Shown in pieces: positions 1 through 8,399 of a stretch of 64,000 nucleotides of DNA; position 1 is the first letter of the stretch, and the number at the start of each line of letters is the position of its first letter. The stretch lies in contig DAONFG010000001.1 in NCBI GenBank assembly GCA_035403465.1, positions 124,001 through 188,000 of the forward strand, in the 5' to 3' direction. The stretch is from JAAYBQ01 sp035403465. Its GTDB lineage: Bacteria; Spirochaetota; UBA4802; UBA5550. The translations under genes were made by a program, and so were the position numbers. A model generated the notes under the pieces. The model saw only the letters and a list, made by a program, of their open reading frames with translations, had not been told where the DNA came from and did no database searches.

Positions 1-127
1 GAAACGCAACAGATAAAAAGGCACTGGAAGGAACGTGGTAATGCCGGGTATAGATGCCAGGGGAAAAGTTAAAACGGTTTACATTTTAGAAAAGGATATT
101 TATGATTCGACTTGTTAAGGCAGCCGG
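1..127 (+). other. Upstream leader with possible 9-codon leader peptide
   Basis: No full gene is visible here. Frame 3 stays open from the window edge to a stop at 39-41 and could be the tail of an upstream protein, and frame 1 stays open to 70-72; neither can be judged from so few codons. A tiny ORF, MIRLVKAAG, spans 102-131. It has a purine-rich AAAGGA before its ATG and its stop overlaps the ATG of the next gene as ATGA, so it could couple translation. It may equally be chance. Confidence 0.3.
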
Positions 128-751
128 ATGAAAAAAATTTTATGCTACGGTGATTCCAACACATGGGGATGCAGCCCCGCTGACGGTTCACGTTTTGGTG
201 AAGATGTGCGGTGGCCGATGGTCATGGCTTCATGCCTGGGCAGCGGATTTGAAATTATCGAAGACGCAAAATGCGGCAGAACTGTCCTTGACCTTAACTC
301 AGATCCCGAACTCAACGGCATCTCGTGGATTCAAAGTAAAGTAGAATCGTACATGCCACTTTACCTGGCAATTATCTGCCTTGGAACAAATGACGTTTTT
401 GATCCCGGCGAACTCCCCCTGACCCGCATACTTGCCGGTCTTGAAAAAATTACCGGCATTGTCAGGGAATCTCACATAAAGCAGAGTATAGTTTCCCCGC
501 ATATTATCCTCCTGACACCGGTAATGCACACAGCGCAGCCTGAAGAGATGAACTTCTACCGGCTGCAGATAAACAAGACAGCGGCGCTAATTGCGGAGTA
601 CACCATATTGGCGCGTGAAACTGGTTCTCTTTGCCTTGACATTTCGGGAATAATCACTGCCAGTGATAAAGACGGTTCGCACCTTGAACGCGAATCTCAC
701 ATAAAGCTCGGCAGAACCGTTGCTGAATACATTAAATCGGAACTATTATGA
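128..751 (+). CDS. SGNH/GDSL-type hydrolase
   Basis: This 207-residue protein is probably an esterase or acyl hydrolase of the SGNH fold. Near the N-terminus it has block I with the nucleophile (CYGDSNTWG, Ser about residue 10), block III with CLGTND near residues 84-89, and a C-terminal DGSH that supplies the Asp-His of block V. No signal peptide is seen, so it is probably cytoplasmic. The ATG is preceded by AAGG. The stop overlaps the start of the MFS gene by 4 bases, so the two are cotranscribed and translationally coupled. The substrate cannot be read from the sequence; relatives act as arylesterases or deacetylases. Confidence 0.85.
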   Translation: MKKILCYGDSNTWGCSPADGSRFGEDVRWPMVMASCLGSGFEIIEDAKCGRTVLDLNSDPELNGISWIQSKVESYMPLYLAIICLGTNDVFDPGELPLTRILAGLEKITGIVRESHIKQSIVSPHIILLTPVMHTAQPEEMNFYRLQINKTAALIAEYTILARETGSLCLDISGIITASDKDGSHLERESHIKLGRTVAEYIKSELL

Positions 752-1932
752 ATAATGACCGCCTGCTATTTAACAGGAAGCTGCATATAATTTTCTGCAT
801 AACCATGATCGCGGTAATGGAAGTCTCCATCATTTCGCCGGTACTCCCCACTATCGCATCATCTCTGAACCTTACATCGAAGCAGGCAAACCTGATGATC
901 GTGTTTTTCACCATGCCGGGAATATTCCTTTCACCATTCATGGGTATTGCCGGCGACCGTTTCGGCAGGAAAAAGGTACTGGTGCCTTCACTTCTGATTT
1001 TCGGGACCTGCGGTTCGCTCTGTTTTTTTGTGAATGATTTTAAACTTATACTTATGCTGCGCTTTTTGCAGGGCACAGGTGCGGCATCGCTTGGTTCGTT
1101 AAACCAGACAGTAATTGGTGATGTTTTTCCCGGTAAAGAGAGAATCATTGCCATGGGATACAACAGCACTGTTCTGAGTATGGGCACCATGCTTTACCCT
1201 GCGATCGGCGGTGCGGTTGCGCTTATTGGCTGGCATTATCCATTTCTTGTATCGCTGCTGGCGTTTCCGGTTGCGGCGCTGGTTACGTTCTCACTGGATA
1301 ATCCGGAACCTGCTAAGAACGGTAAGATCGGGCAGTACCTTAAAGAATCCCTGGCCCTTTTAAAAACAAAACAGACTGTTGCGCTATATTTCACAACTTT
1401 TGCAACATTCACCATGTTATACGGAATAATACTGGCGTTTTATCCATACTATATAAAAGGGCATTTTGCGGCATCACCGTTTCTTACGGGAATTGTCCTG
1501 TCGTCATCATCTATCGGTTCAATGATAGGCTCATTCAACATGGGAAGGTTCTCGGGAATGTCCAGTTCAAAACGGATGATGATCGCCGCGTTCATATTCT
1601 ACATTGTTTCACTGGGAATAGCCTTTGTCACACCGGCCGCGCTTCTTTTTGTGATTCCGGTTATGCTCTACGGGTTCGCCAACGGCATACTTATACCGAA
1701 TATACAGACCCAGCTTTCAATTATAGCCCCCATGGAGTACCGCGGTGCGTTCATGTCTCTCAATTCAACCATGCTCCGCGCAGGGCAGACAGTGGGGCCG
1801 CTTCTGTCCGGGATCATTCTTGCCGGTGCAGGTGAGAATTATGTATTTATCACGGGCGCAGTCTTTGCGCTTTTTGTGATTTTTGTAATCGCACGTGCTG
1901 TTCCTGACATGGGGAATCTTGAAGTGAAGTGA
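748..1932 (+). CDS. MFS transporter, drug-efflux type
   Basis: This 394-residue inner-membrane protein has about 12 hydrophobic segments and the MFS motif A in the loop after TM2 (GDRFGRKKVL). Its length and the N-terminal pattern (SIISPVLPTIASSLNL) fit the 12-TM drug:proton antiporter families such as Bcr/CflA. It would export a small molecule using the proton gradient. It starts inside the stop codon of the SGNH hydrolase (ATGA), so the pair may handle one compound, with the hydrolase modifying what the transporter moves. That link is inference. Substrate unknown. Confidence 0.85.
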   Translation: MNNDRLLFNRKLHIIFCITMIAVMEVSIISPVLPTIASSLNLTSKQANLMIVFFTMPGIFLSPFMGIAGDRFGRKKVLVPSLLIFGTCGSLCFFVNDFKLILMLRFLQGTGAASLGSLNQTVIGDVFPGKERIIAMGYNSTVLSMGTMLYPAIGGAVALIGWHYPFLVSLLAFPVAALVTFSLDNPEPAKNGKIGQYLKESLALLKTKQTVALYFTTFATFTMLYGIILAFYPYYIKGHFAASPFLTGIVLSSSSIGSMIGSFNMGRFSGMSSSKRMMIAAFIFYIVSLGIAFVTPAALLFVIPVMLYGFANGILIPNIQTQLSIIAPMEYRGAFMSLNSTMLRAGQTVGPLLSGIILAGAGENYVFITGAVFALFVIFVIARAVPDMGNLEVK

Positions 1933-2023
1933 ATCTTTTTTAAACCACAAAAAAGTAATAGGGATTATTTTGTAAATGACCTGTTTTCTTGTTATGTTAT
2001 AACGAAATCGATAATTGAATATT

Positions 2024-2941
2024 ATGAACAGAAATCAAATCATACAACTTGCCTCAATAATAAGTGTAGCCGGTAACGCCGTGCTTGCAGTTTCAAAGGT
2101 ATTTGCAGGTATCTACTCCGGCAGCCTTTCTGTTCTTGGCGATGGTCTGGATAGTATTACCGATATATTTATATCATTAATTACACTGGCAATATCAATC
2201 ATCATAACACAGCCGCCTGACAGGGAGCATCCATACGGCCATTTCAGGGCTGAAACGATTGCTACATCAGTACTGGCATTTATTATTTTTTTTATCGGCG
2301 GCCAGCTTTCATTATCATCGCTGGACAAGCTCTTCACTCATGATTATAATATTGTGCCCGGGATACTCTCTGTATATGTAACCGTCTTTTCAATTGCGGG
2401 AAAACTTTTTCTTTCATGGAGCCAGTACAGCCTGGGTAAAAAGGCTGAGAGTCCGATGATCATTGCAAATGGTAAAAACATGCTGAATGATATCATAACA
2501 TCAACCGGTGTTCTCATAGGGCTGGGGTGCATCTATTACTTTAAATTACCAATTATCGACAGGGTCCTCGCCATTATAATCGGTATCTGGATAATGTATT
2601 CAGCAGTGAGTATTTTCATGGGTACAATTACCGAAATAATGGAAGGCGAAACCGATATGAGCATATACAACAGGGTGTTTGAAGAGGTTAAGTCAGTTGA
2701 AGGCCTGTTCAATCCGCACCGCGTCAGGGTCAGGAAACTGGGGATTAATTATATAATAGAAATGGATGTTGAAGTTGATGCTGATTCAAAGATAAAAGAT
2801 GCGCATGATAAAGTTTTAATTCTTGAAAATAATATTCGTAAATCTATTACTAATATATACGATATTGTAATCCATATTGAACCTTTGGGAAATTTTGAAA
2901 GAAAAGAGTGCTGGGGACTTAAAGAAAAAGATTTATCTTAA
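2024..2941 (+). CDS. Cation diffusion facilitator (CDF) metal transporter
   Basis: This 305-residue membrane protein exports divalent metal ions (Zn, Fe, Mn or Co) in exchange for protons. Six TM segments lie in the first 200 residues. TM2 carries the metal-site pattern GDGLDSITD and TM5 carries NMLND, where many relatives have HxxxD. A soluble ferredoxin-like cytoplasmic domain follows (about residues 210-300, with VEGLFNPHRVRVRKLG). I chose the ATG at 2024; a TTG nine bases upstream is also in frame, and neither has a strong ribosome site. It converges on the heme operon, with only 22 bases between the stops and no visible terminator. Confidence 0.85.
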   Translation: MNRNQIIQLASIISVAGNAVLAVSKVFAGIYSGSLSVLGDGLDSITDIFISLITLAISIIITQPPDREHPYGHFRAETIATSVLAFIIFFIGGQLSLSSLDKLFTHDYNIVPGILSVYVTVFSIAGKLFLSWSQYSLGKKAESPMIIANGKNMLNDIITSTGVLIGLGCIYYFKLPIIDRVLAIIIGIWIMYSAVSIFMGTITEIMEGETDMSIYNRVFEEVKSVEGLFNPHRVRVRKLGINYIIEMDVEVDADSKIKDAHDKVLILENNIRKSITNIYDIVIHIEPLGNFERKECWGLKEKDLS

Positions 2942-2963
2942 TGAAATCATTAAAAAGCAGTAG

Positions 2964-3611
2964 TTACACCAGCAGTAACAGGAAACTTACGGTCTCCCCT
3001 TCATCTTCACAAGCCGAGAGTTTATGCAGCAGCGCATCATCGGATACAATCTTTTTCATAATTACACCGCGTTCAGGTGAGGATATTCCGGAAAACGTGC
3101 GGTGGCTTTTCAGCAGTTCTTTCGCAGATTTAAGTTTATCGAGCAGCAGATCTATGTTCTCGGGGATGTGCTGTTCCAGTTCGCGACGCAGCCTTGCTGC
3201 CATTGCCGGTGAAGCGCCGCTTGTTGAAAGAGCAAAGAGCAGGTCGCCTTTTCGTATAAATGAAGGCACATAGAACGAGCAGTTCGGCGGATCATCAACC
3301 GCATTTATCAGGATATTCTTCGAGTCCGCCTCTAAAAATACTTCATGGTTTACCAGTGGATCATCTGTTGCAGAGAATACCATCACTGCAGCATCAAGGT
3401 CGCCCTTCATGTACTTGCGTTGTACAAGTTCAACTGATCCTGTGAATTCACCTGCTGCTGCCAGGATCTCTTCATTGAAAACCGGTGATACAACCTTCAC
3501 GCGCGCGCCTGATTCAAGGAGATCCCTGACCTTGCGCGCCGCGACTTCGCCGCCGCCGATAACCGCTGCAGTTTTCCCCTCAATGTTCACCATTACAGGG
3601 TAGAGCTTCAT
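2964..3611 (-). CDS. sirC: Precorrin-2 dehydrogenase / sirohydrochlorin ferrochelatase-like
   Basis: This 215-residue protein is the NAD-dependent enzyme that oxidises precorrin-2 to sirohydrochlorin; members of the CysG-N/Met8p class also insert iron to make siroheme. The N-terminal Rossmann motif (VIGGGEVAARK, residues 18-27) and the conserved NAVDDP (103-108), which contains the catalytic Asp of the family, are clear, followed by the SGASPA motif near 131-136. There is no methyltransferase domain, unlike full CysG. It is the last gene of the heme operon and its ATG overlaps the stop of ahbC (TGATG). It would supply the siroheme that the Ahb enzymes use. Whether it also chelates iron is not decided by sequence. 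Confidence 0.88.
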   Translation of the reverse strand: MKLYPVMVNIEGKTAAVIGGGEVAARKVRDLLESGARVKVVSPVFNEEILAAAGEFTGSVELVQRKYMKGDLDAAVMVFSATDDPLVNHEVFLEADSKNILINAVDDPPNCSFYVPSFIRKGDLLFALSTSGASPAMAARLRRELEQHIPENIDLLLDKLKSAKELLKSHRTFSGISSPERGVIMKKIVSDDALLHKLSACEDEGETVSFLLLLV

Positions 3612-4882
3612 CAGCGCGCAAGCTCCTCTGGAACAGGGAACTCCTCGCCGCTGCGTTTCAGGTATTCTTTTTTCTCCGAGTCCAGGCCGATTTCCTCGTC
3701 AGTGAGGTAGCACTGCGGGTCAGGTGCCCATGGATCGCCGTGCGCGCGGAACCCGCGTACACGCATTGATCCTGTGCAAAGGTCCCTGTACGCGCAAAGT
3801 CTGCACCGGCCCTTTATGAATTCAGCTTTGTGTTTGAGCCCGCGCATCAGCTCGTCGGATTCATCCATCCATATATCGCCGAATCTGCGGTCGCGGACAT
3901 TGCCGAAGGTGTAGTCCTGCCAGAACTGGTCCGGGTGCACGTTGCCGTTAAAGTCTATGTCGCCGATGCCTACACCGCTTGAGTTAGCGGCCCCGCCGTT
4001 CCACTTCAGCAGCCTGTGCACCTCGTCAGCGGATTCATGATTCTTAGCCTTCATCTTCAGGTACGTGTACACGCCGTCAACGTGGTTGTCCACGGTGAGT
4101 ATGTTTATGTCAAGGTTGCGTCGGACGTAATCAGCAGTTCTTTCGAGAATAATGTCCATGGCATTGCGCGATTCTGAGTGAGAAAGGTCATCGTTGTACA
4201 TGCTGCTTCCCCTGCCGGAATAAACCAGGTGGTAGAAGCATGCCCGGTTGATCTTCTCTTTTTCAATAAAGTCAAAGATACCGTGAAGGTCTATGTAGTT
4301 TCTTCGTGTAAGAGTGAGGCGGAGTCCAACGCGCTGGTTCACAGCCCTGCAGCTGTCGAAGCCGCTCATTGTACGTTTAAAAGCGCCCTCAACTCCCCGG
4401 AATTTGTCATTAATATGCTCCAGGCCGTCGAGGCTTATGCCTACATAAACTACTCCTGAGTCCTTGATGCGCTGTGCAGCCGCACGGTCGATCAACGTGC
4501 CGTTGGTAGAAATTACCGGCCGTACCCCTTTCTTTGAGGCATATTCCAGCAGTGTAAAGAGGTCGGGCCTCACAAGGGGCTCGCCGCCGGAAAACAGGAG
4601 TGAAGGTATTCCAAAATCCGCCAGAGAATCGATGAGGCTGAGACCCTCTTCAGTTGTAAGCTCGCCGCTGTACTTCATGTTTTCCGAGTCTGTGTAGCAG
4701 TGTACGCACCTCAGGTTGCATGTGCGGGTCGTGTTCCATACCACGATCGGCCTTCGCTGGTTTGCCGATGTTTCAATTTTATGCGGGGCGTTACCGTGAC
4801 AGTCAGGTCCGGCCTGTGTGCCGTACCTCAGGCCGTCGCCTGTTGATGATGTGCCGCAGTAGATTTTTCCTATATCAATCAT
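3611..4882 (-). CDS. ahbC: Radical SAM/SPASM protein AhbC-like (Fe-coproporphyrin III synthase)
   Basis: This 423-residue protein has the radical SAM cluster motif TCNLRCVHC (Cys55, 59 and 62) and a C-terminal Cys-rich SPASM-type region (CRLCAYRDLC and later DPQC). The preceding PIVVWNTT and the N-terminal extension of about 50 residues match what I recall of AhbC/NirJ1, which removes acetate side chains from 12,18-didecarboxysiroheme to give iron-coproporphyrin III. It overlaps the end of the fused siroheme decarboxylase by 8 bases and is followed at once by sirC, so the operon supports the assignment. AhbC against NirJ (heme d1) cannot be settled by motifs alone, but no nirS or other heme d1 genes are present here. 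Confidence 0.8.
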   Translation of the reverse strand: MIDIGKIYCGTSSTGDGLRYGTQAGPDCHGNAPHKIETSANQRRPIVVWNTTRTCNLRCVHCYTDSENMKYSGELTTEEGLSLIDSLADFGIPSLLFSGGEPLVRPDLFTLLEYASKKGVRPVISTNGTLIDRAAAQRIKDSGVVYVGISLDGLEHINDKFRGVEGAFKRTMSGFDSCRAVNQRVGLRLTLTRRNYIDLHGIFDFIEKEKINRACFYHLVYSGRGSSMYNDDLSHSESRNAMDIILERTADYVRRNLDINILTVDNHVDGVYTYLKMKAKNHESADEVHRLLKWNGGAANSSGVGIGDIDFNGNVHPDQFWQDYTFGNVRDRRFGDIWMDESDELMRGLKHKAEFIKGRCRLCAYRDLCTGSMRVRGFRAHGDPWAPDPQCYLTDEEIGLDSEKKEYLKRSGEEFPVPEELAR

Positions 4883-5891
4883 AATTCAACCTTTTCCATT
4901 CTTTGAAAGATTCCGAGAAATATGTTACCCGTTTTTTCTTGAACTCCCTTAGCGATAGGAGCGAGATGAAATCCTTTATCCCGCTCTTTGCGGAGAGTTC
5001 CTGTATAATTGAATCAAGCTCATCCTCCGACCGTGCATGTATCATTGCGAACAGCGGGTACTCCCATCTGCCGGGATATACCGTCCGGAAATAGAGATGC
5101 GAGACAAAGCGGCTTTCACTGAAAGGCTCCATATTGTAATCCGCTTCAGGCCGCCATGCCGTCATTGAGTTCACGGTGTAGCCTGCGTTCCTGTGGCGCA
5201 GGACCGCGGCGTATCTCCGCATGATACCCCTTTCGAGGAATGACCTGGAGTGCTTCAGCAGGCTTTCTTCGGTCATTGATGAACCGGCAGTTTTTAGTAT
5301 TTCAGCAAATGGTCTTTTTACAGCAGGGAGGTCTCTCTGCAGCAGGCGGACCGCTTCAATCTCTTCGGCTGAGAGCAGAACAATGCCTTTACTCTCTCCC
5401 GGAATATAATCGCTGCTGTCATAGGAGCCCCCGGAATTTCCAGTGTCAAGGAATACGCCGATTTTAAGCAGGCGTTCGTTACGCATGACCAGGAAATCCT
5501 CTGCATGGCATTTACAGGCGAGTGTTTCAGCACTCCTGGTGAAATCTTCAGGGGACTCCTCAGCAAGTGTAAACCATATGTTATATTTATGGTGGCGCAG
5601 GTAGTTGTGGCTTACGCCGGGATGCGAATTGATTATCTCAGCTGCATGTTCAATGTTTTCAGGTTTAACCTGGAATGCAATAAGGCTCATGGAGTACCCG
5701 AGAACTTTACCGTCAAATATGGCCGAGATATTCCGGATGACCTTTTTTTCGCGCAGGGATATTACTGTCTGTATTACTTCATCTTCATGAAGTCCCGCGG
5801 ATTTTGCGATTTCACCATAAGGTTCGGGCGAACAGGGGACACCTTTCTGTATTTTTTCCAGTACGAGTTTTTCTGAAGCGGTGAAATCCAT
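4875..5891 (-). CDS. Siroheme decarboxylase, AhbA and AhbB fused
   Basis: This 338-residue protein holds two Lrp/AsnC-like halves, each a winged helix followed by a ferredoxin-like domain. The first (about 1-150) has PGVSHNYLRHHKYNIWFTL, typical of AhbB/NirD-type siroheme decarboxylase subunits. The second (about 175-335) has the related RFVSHLYFR and YPLFAMIHA of AhbA-type subunits. In most organisms these are separate proteins that form a heterodimer, so this is a natural fusion. It turns siroheme into 12,18-didecarboxysiroheme. I start at the ATG at 5891 because GGGGAAG lies just upstream and the longer 5942 start would run into ahbD. It lies between ahbD and ahbC. Confidence 0.85.
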   Translation of the reverse strand: MDFTASEKLVLEKIQKGVPCSPEPYGEIAKSAGLHEDEVIQTVISLREKKVIRNISAIFDGKVLGYSMSLIAFQVKPENIEHAAEIINSHPGVSHNYLRHHKYNIWFTLAEESPEDFTRSAETLACKCHAEDFLVMRNERLLKIGVFLDTGNSGGSYDSSDYIPGESKGIVLLSAEEIEAVRLLQRDLPAVKRPFAEILKTAGSSMTEESLLKHSRSFLERGIMRRYAAVLRHRNAGYTVNSMTAWRPEADYNMEPFSESRFVSHLYFRTVYPGRWEYPLFAMIHARSEDELDSIIQELSAKSGIKDFISLLSLREFKKKRVTYFSESFKEWKRLNYD

Positions 5892-5895
5892 CAGC

Positions 5896-6954
5896 TCACT
5901 TCCCCTTGACAGGTTCGTAGAGGCAGTATGGTTCCTCTTCAAGGTAATCGTTTTTTTCGTAGAACGCGCGTGCCCTGCACCCGCCGCATACAGCCTTATA
6001 CTCGCAGAGGCCGCACTTGCCTTTCAGAGTGCCGAAGTTGCGCAGCGTGTTAAAGACTTCGGAGTTTTCCCATATCTCTTTAAAAGGAGTCCGTGTGACA
6101 TTACCGGCGGATACGGGCAGGTAACCGCAGGGCTGGACCTCGCCCCTGTGCGAAATGAAACATACGCCTGTCCCCGCAAGACAGCCGCGCGTCATTGCGG
6201 CCATGCCGTCTGTTTCGAATGACAGGGTGCGTCCCTCCTCTTTTGCAAGCTGGCGGATTATCCTGTAATAATGGGGCGCGCATGTCGCCTTGAATTCTAT
6301 CCCGGTCTCTTTCGATTTATGATAGAACCATCGTAGAATATCCTCGTATTTCTGTGCATCGATCATATCGGTCTCTGCGATCTCTATGCCGCAGCCGACG
6401 GGCACAAGCATGAAAGCGTGAAGGGCGGTGGCTTTTTCGGCTATGGCCAGTTTAAGTATATTTTCTATATCATCAGCGTTCCGCTTTGTGATAGTCGTGT
6501 TGATCTGGAATTCCACACCTGCTTTTTTAAGTAGACGAGCTCCGTTTATCGCCCCGTCAAATGCCCCGGCTACCCCGCGGAAACTGTCATGTGATGCGGC
6601 AGTGCTGCCGTCAATGGATATGCTGGCGCGCATGATCCCGGATTTTTTTATATCTGCGGCAATTGTTTCATTTACGAGAGTGCCATTCGTAGCAAGTGCA
6701 GTCCGCAGGCCCCTGCCTGAAGAATATGATGCGATTTCGAAGATGTCGTCCCTGTAAAGAGGTTCACCACCGGTAAGGATAAGAATTGGTGAATATGCCG
6801 CGGAAATTTCATCTATTACTCGTTTAATTGATGCTGTGTCAAGTTCGCCTGTGAATTCCGTGTCATCAGCCTCTGCCCTGCAGTGCGCGCAGTTGAGGTT
6901 GCATCGCTTGGTCAGCTCCCAGAAAATAAGCCTGGGAATATTTTTGTTCATCAT
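5896..6954 (-). CDS. ahbD: Radical SAM/SPASM protein AhbD-like (heme synthase)
   Basis: This 352-residue protein begins with PRLIFWELTKRCNLNCAHC, the arrangement I associate with AhbD, with radical SAM cysteines 18, 22 and 25. The C-terminal SPASM region shows CGLCEYKAVCGGCRAR and a final PYC, enough Cys for auxiliary iron-sulfur clusters. AhbD decarboxylates two propionates of iron-coproporphyrin III to vinyl groups, giving heme b, the last step of the siroheme route. Its start overlaps hemA by 4 bases and its stop lies 4 bases before the decarboxylase start. A role for another peptide- or heme-modifying radical SAM enzyme is less likely given the operon. Confidence 0.8.
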   Translation of the reverse strand: MMNKNIPRLIFWELTKRCNLNCAHCRAEADDTEFTGELDTASIKRVIDEISAAYSPILILTGGEPLYRDDIFEIASYSSGRGLRTALATNGTLVNETIAADIKKSGIMRASISIDGSTAASHDSFRGVAGAFDGAINGARLLKKAGVEFQINTTITKRNADDIENILKLAIAEKATALHAFMLVPVGCGIEIAETDMIDAQKYEDILRWFYHKSKETGIEFKATCAPHYYRIIRQLAKEEGRTLSFETDGMAAMTRGCLAGTGVCFISHRGEVQPCGYLPVSAGNVTRTPFKEIWENSEVFNTLRNFGTLKGKCGLCEYKAVCGGCRARAFYEKNDYLEEEPYCLYEPVKGK

Positions 6955-8270
6955 TTGGTGAATATGTCCTCCAGGAATTGTGTGTTTTTAAAGAGGGTAT
7001 CGTCCGGCGAGGAGGAGTCAGCGCAGCTGTTTATTTTTTTCAGATTCACGATCGGGTTGTGAAGCGTCCTGTTCATGATGCTTGAAGTAAGTTCATCAAT
7101 GAGCCTGAAGTCTTCTTCGGAAAGATGTTTCATCTTTTTATGGCGGAACCTTTCAAGTTCGCTGATCCTGATGTCTTCAAACTTGTTTTTAATTGCAACG
7201 ATTGTAGGGGTCAGGCTCTGTTCGCTGCACCAGTCAGCGAAGCTGTCAAGGTCTTCTTCAATAATCATACATGCGTCCTCAATGGCCATGCTGCGGTTTT
7301 TCCTGTTGTGCTCGGCGATATCTTTAAGGTTATCAATATTAAAAAGGTAAACGCCTTCTGTCTCTGAAACCGAAGGCTCTATGTTTCTCGGTACTGCAAT
7401 ATCTATGAGAAAGAGGTTTTTCCCGTTACGTTCATTCATGATCTCTTTTATATCGCGGGCGGTTATTACATGGTGCGGCGCCGTGACAGAAGATATTACA
7501 ATATCAACCTGCTCAAGTGCTATATCAACTTTTGACAGGGGAATGATTTCAGCGGTGTACGCCAGGTCCGAGCAGATCCTGCGGGCATTTTCCTCGGTCC
7601 TGTTTGCAAGTGTGATACTTTTCAGGTTCTCCTTTACAAGGTACTTCAGTATAAGTTCTCCCATTTCACCTGCGCCGATGAGCAATGCACTCTTTGCTGA
7701 CAAATCGCCAAGAACGGCTTTAGCCTGTTCGACTGCTATCGATGCAATTGAAAGGGGATTCTTTGATATATCTGTCTCTGTCCTGATCCTTTTTGCTGTA
7801 CTGAAAGCCTTGTGAAACAGCTTGTTCATCACCACGCCGGTTGCCTTGCAGTCCACGGCGCGCCTGTATGATTCCTTTATCTGTCCTGTAATCTCATTTT
7901 CGCCAACGACCATTGAGTCAAGCGATGAAGCTACTGTGAAGAGGTGACGCACGGCATCCCTCCCGTACCGTACATATACTGAATCCTTGAATTTTTCATG
8001 AGGAAGTTTTGTATAGAATTCCATGAGCTTCTTGATAGTCTCAACTGCTGATTCAGGGTCAGTTGCTGTCATGTAGATCTCAACCCTGTTACAGGTGGAG
8101 ACATAAACAGCTTCATGTACTCCGGACACATGAAGCCTCTCGTAGAATGCAGGGATCTGGTCAGCCGGCAGTGAAAATATCTCACGGGTTTCCACGGGTG
8201 CTGTCCTGTGGTTTATGCCGAGAACTATTATTCTGCCCGGTTCTTCCTGCTGGTTTCGCCTTATTTTCAT
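6951..8270 (-). CDS. hemA: Glutamyl-tRNA reductase
   Basis: This 439-residue enzyme reduces glutamyl-tRNA(Glu) to glutamate-1-semialdehyde, the first committed step of C5 tetrapyrrole synthesis. The signature GINHRTAPVETRE is at residues 18-30 and the catalytic Cys60 sits in STCNRVEIY. The NADPH-binding domain has LLIGAGEMGE near residue 200, and a C-terminal dimerisation helix region follows. Length is normal for the family. It heads the operon hemA-ahbD-ahbAB-ahbC-sirC, so precursor supply and the late heme steps are made together; hemL, hemB, hemC and hemD are not in the window. The 129-base gap upstream must hold the promoter, but I could not fix it. Confidence 0.95.
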   Translation of the reverse strand: MKIRRNQQEEPGRIIVLGINHRTAPVETREIFSLPADQIPAFYERLHVSGVHEAVYVSTCNRVEIYMTATDPESAVETIKKLMEFYTKLPHEKFKDSVYVRYGRDAVRHLFTVASSLDSMVVGENEITGQIKESYRRAVDCKATGVVMNKLFHKAFSTAKRIRTETDISKNPLSIASIAVEQAKAVLGDLSAKSALLIGAGEMGELILKYLVKENLKSITLANRTEENARRICSDLAYTAEIIPLSKVDIALEQVDIVISSVTAPHHVITARDIKEIMNERNGKNLFLIDIAVPRNIEPSVSETEGVYLFNIDNLKDIAEHNRKNRSMAIEDACMIIEEDLDSFADWCSEQSLTPTIVAIKNKFEDIRISELERFRHKKMKHLSEEDFRLIDELTSSIMNRTLHNPIVNLKKINSCADSSSPDDTLFKNTQFLEDIFTK

Positions 8271-8399
8271 GGTTTATTCCAGGTTCAATTTGTGTCAAAA
8301 GGGTCATTTCGTATTTTTTTACCGGAAGTCCGGATTCAGGATCGAAGTGACATTTACCTCTATAGACACTGGATTAATTAAGAGAATCGGTCTTTCCTG

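Noticed and set aside
2941..3273. Plus-strand frame overlapping sirC
   Set aside because: It is a Ser-rich antisense reading of the precorrin-2 dehydrogenase gene.
3611..6954. Heme d1 (NirJ) operon
   Set aside because: The fused decarboxylase and two radical SAM proteins could belong to heme d1 synthesis, but no nirS, nirE, nirF or nirN is present and hemA heads the operon, so the Ahb reading is better.
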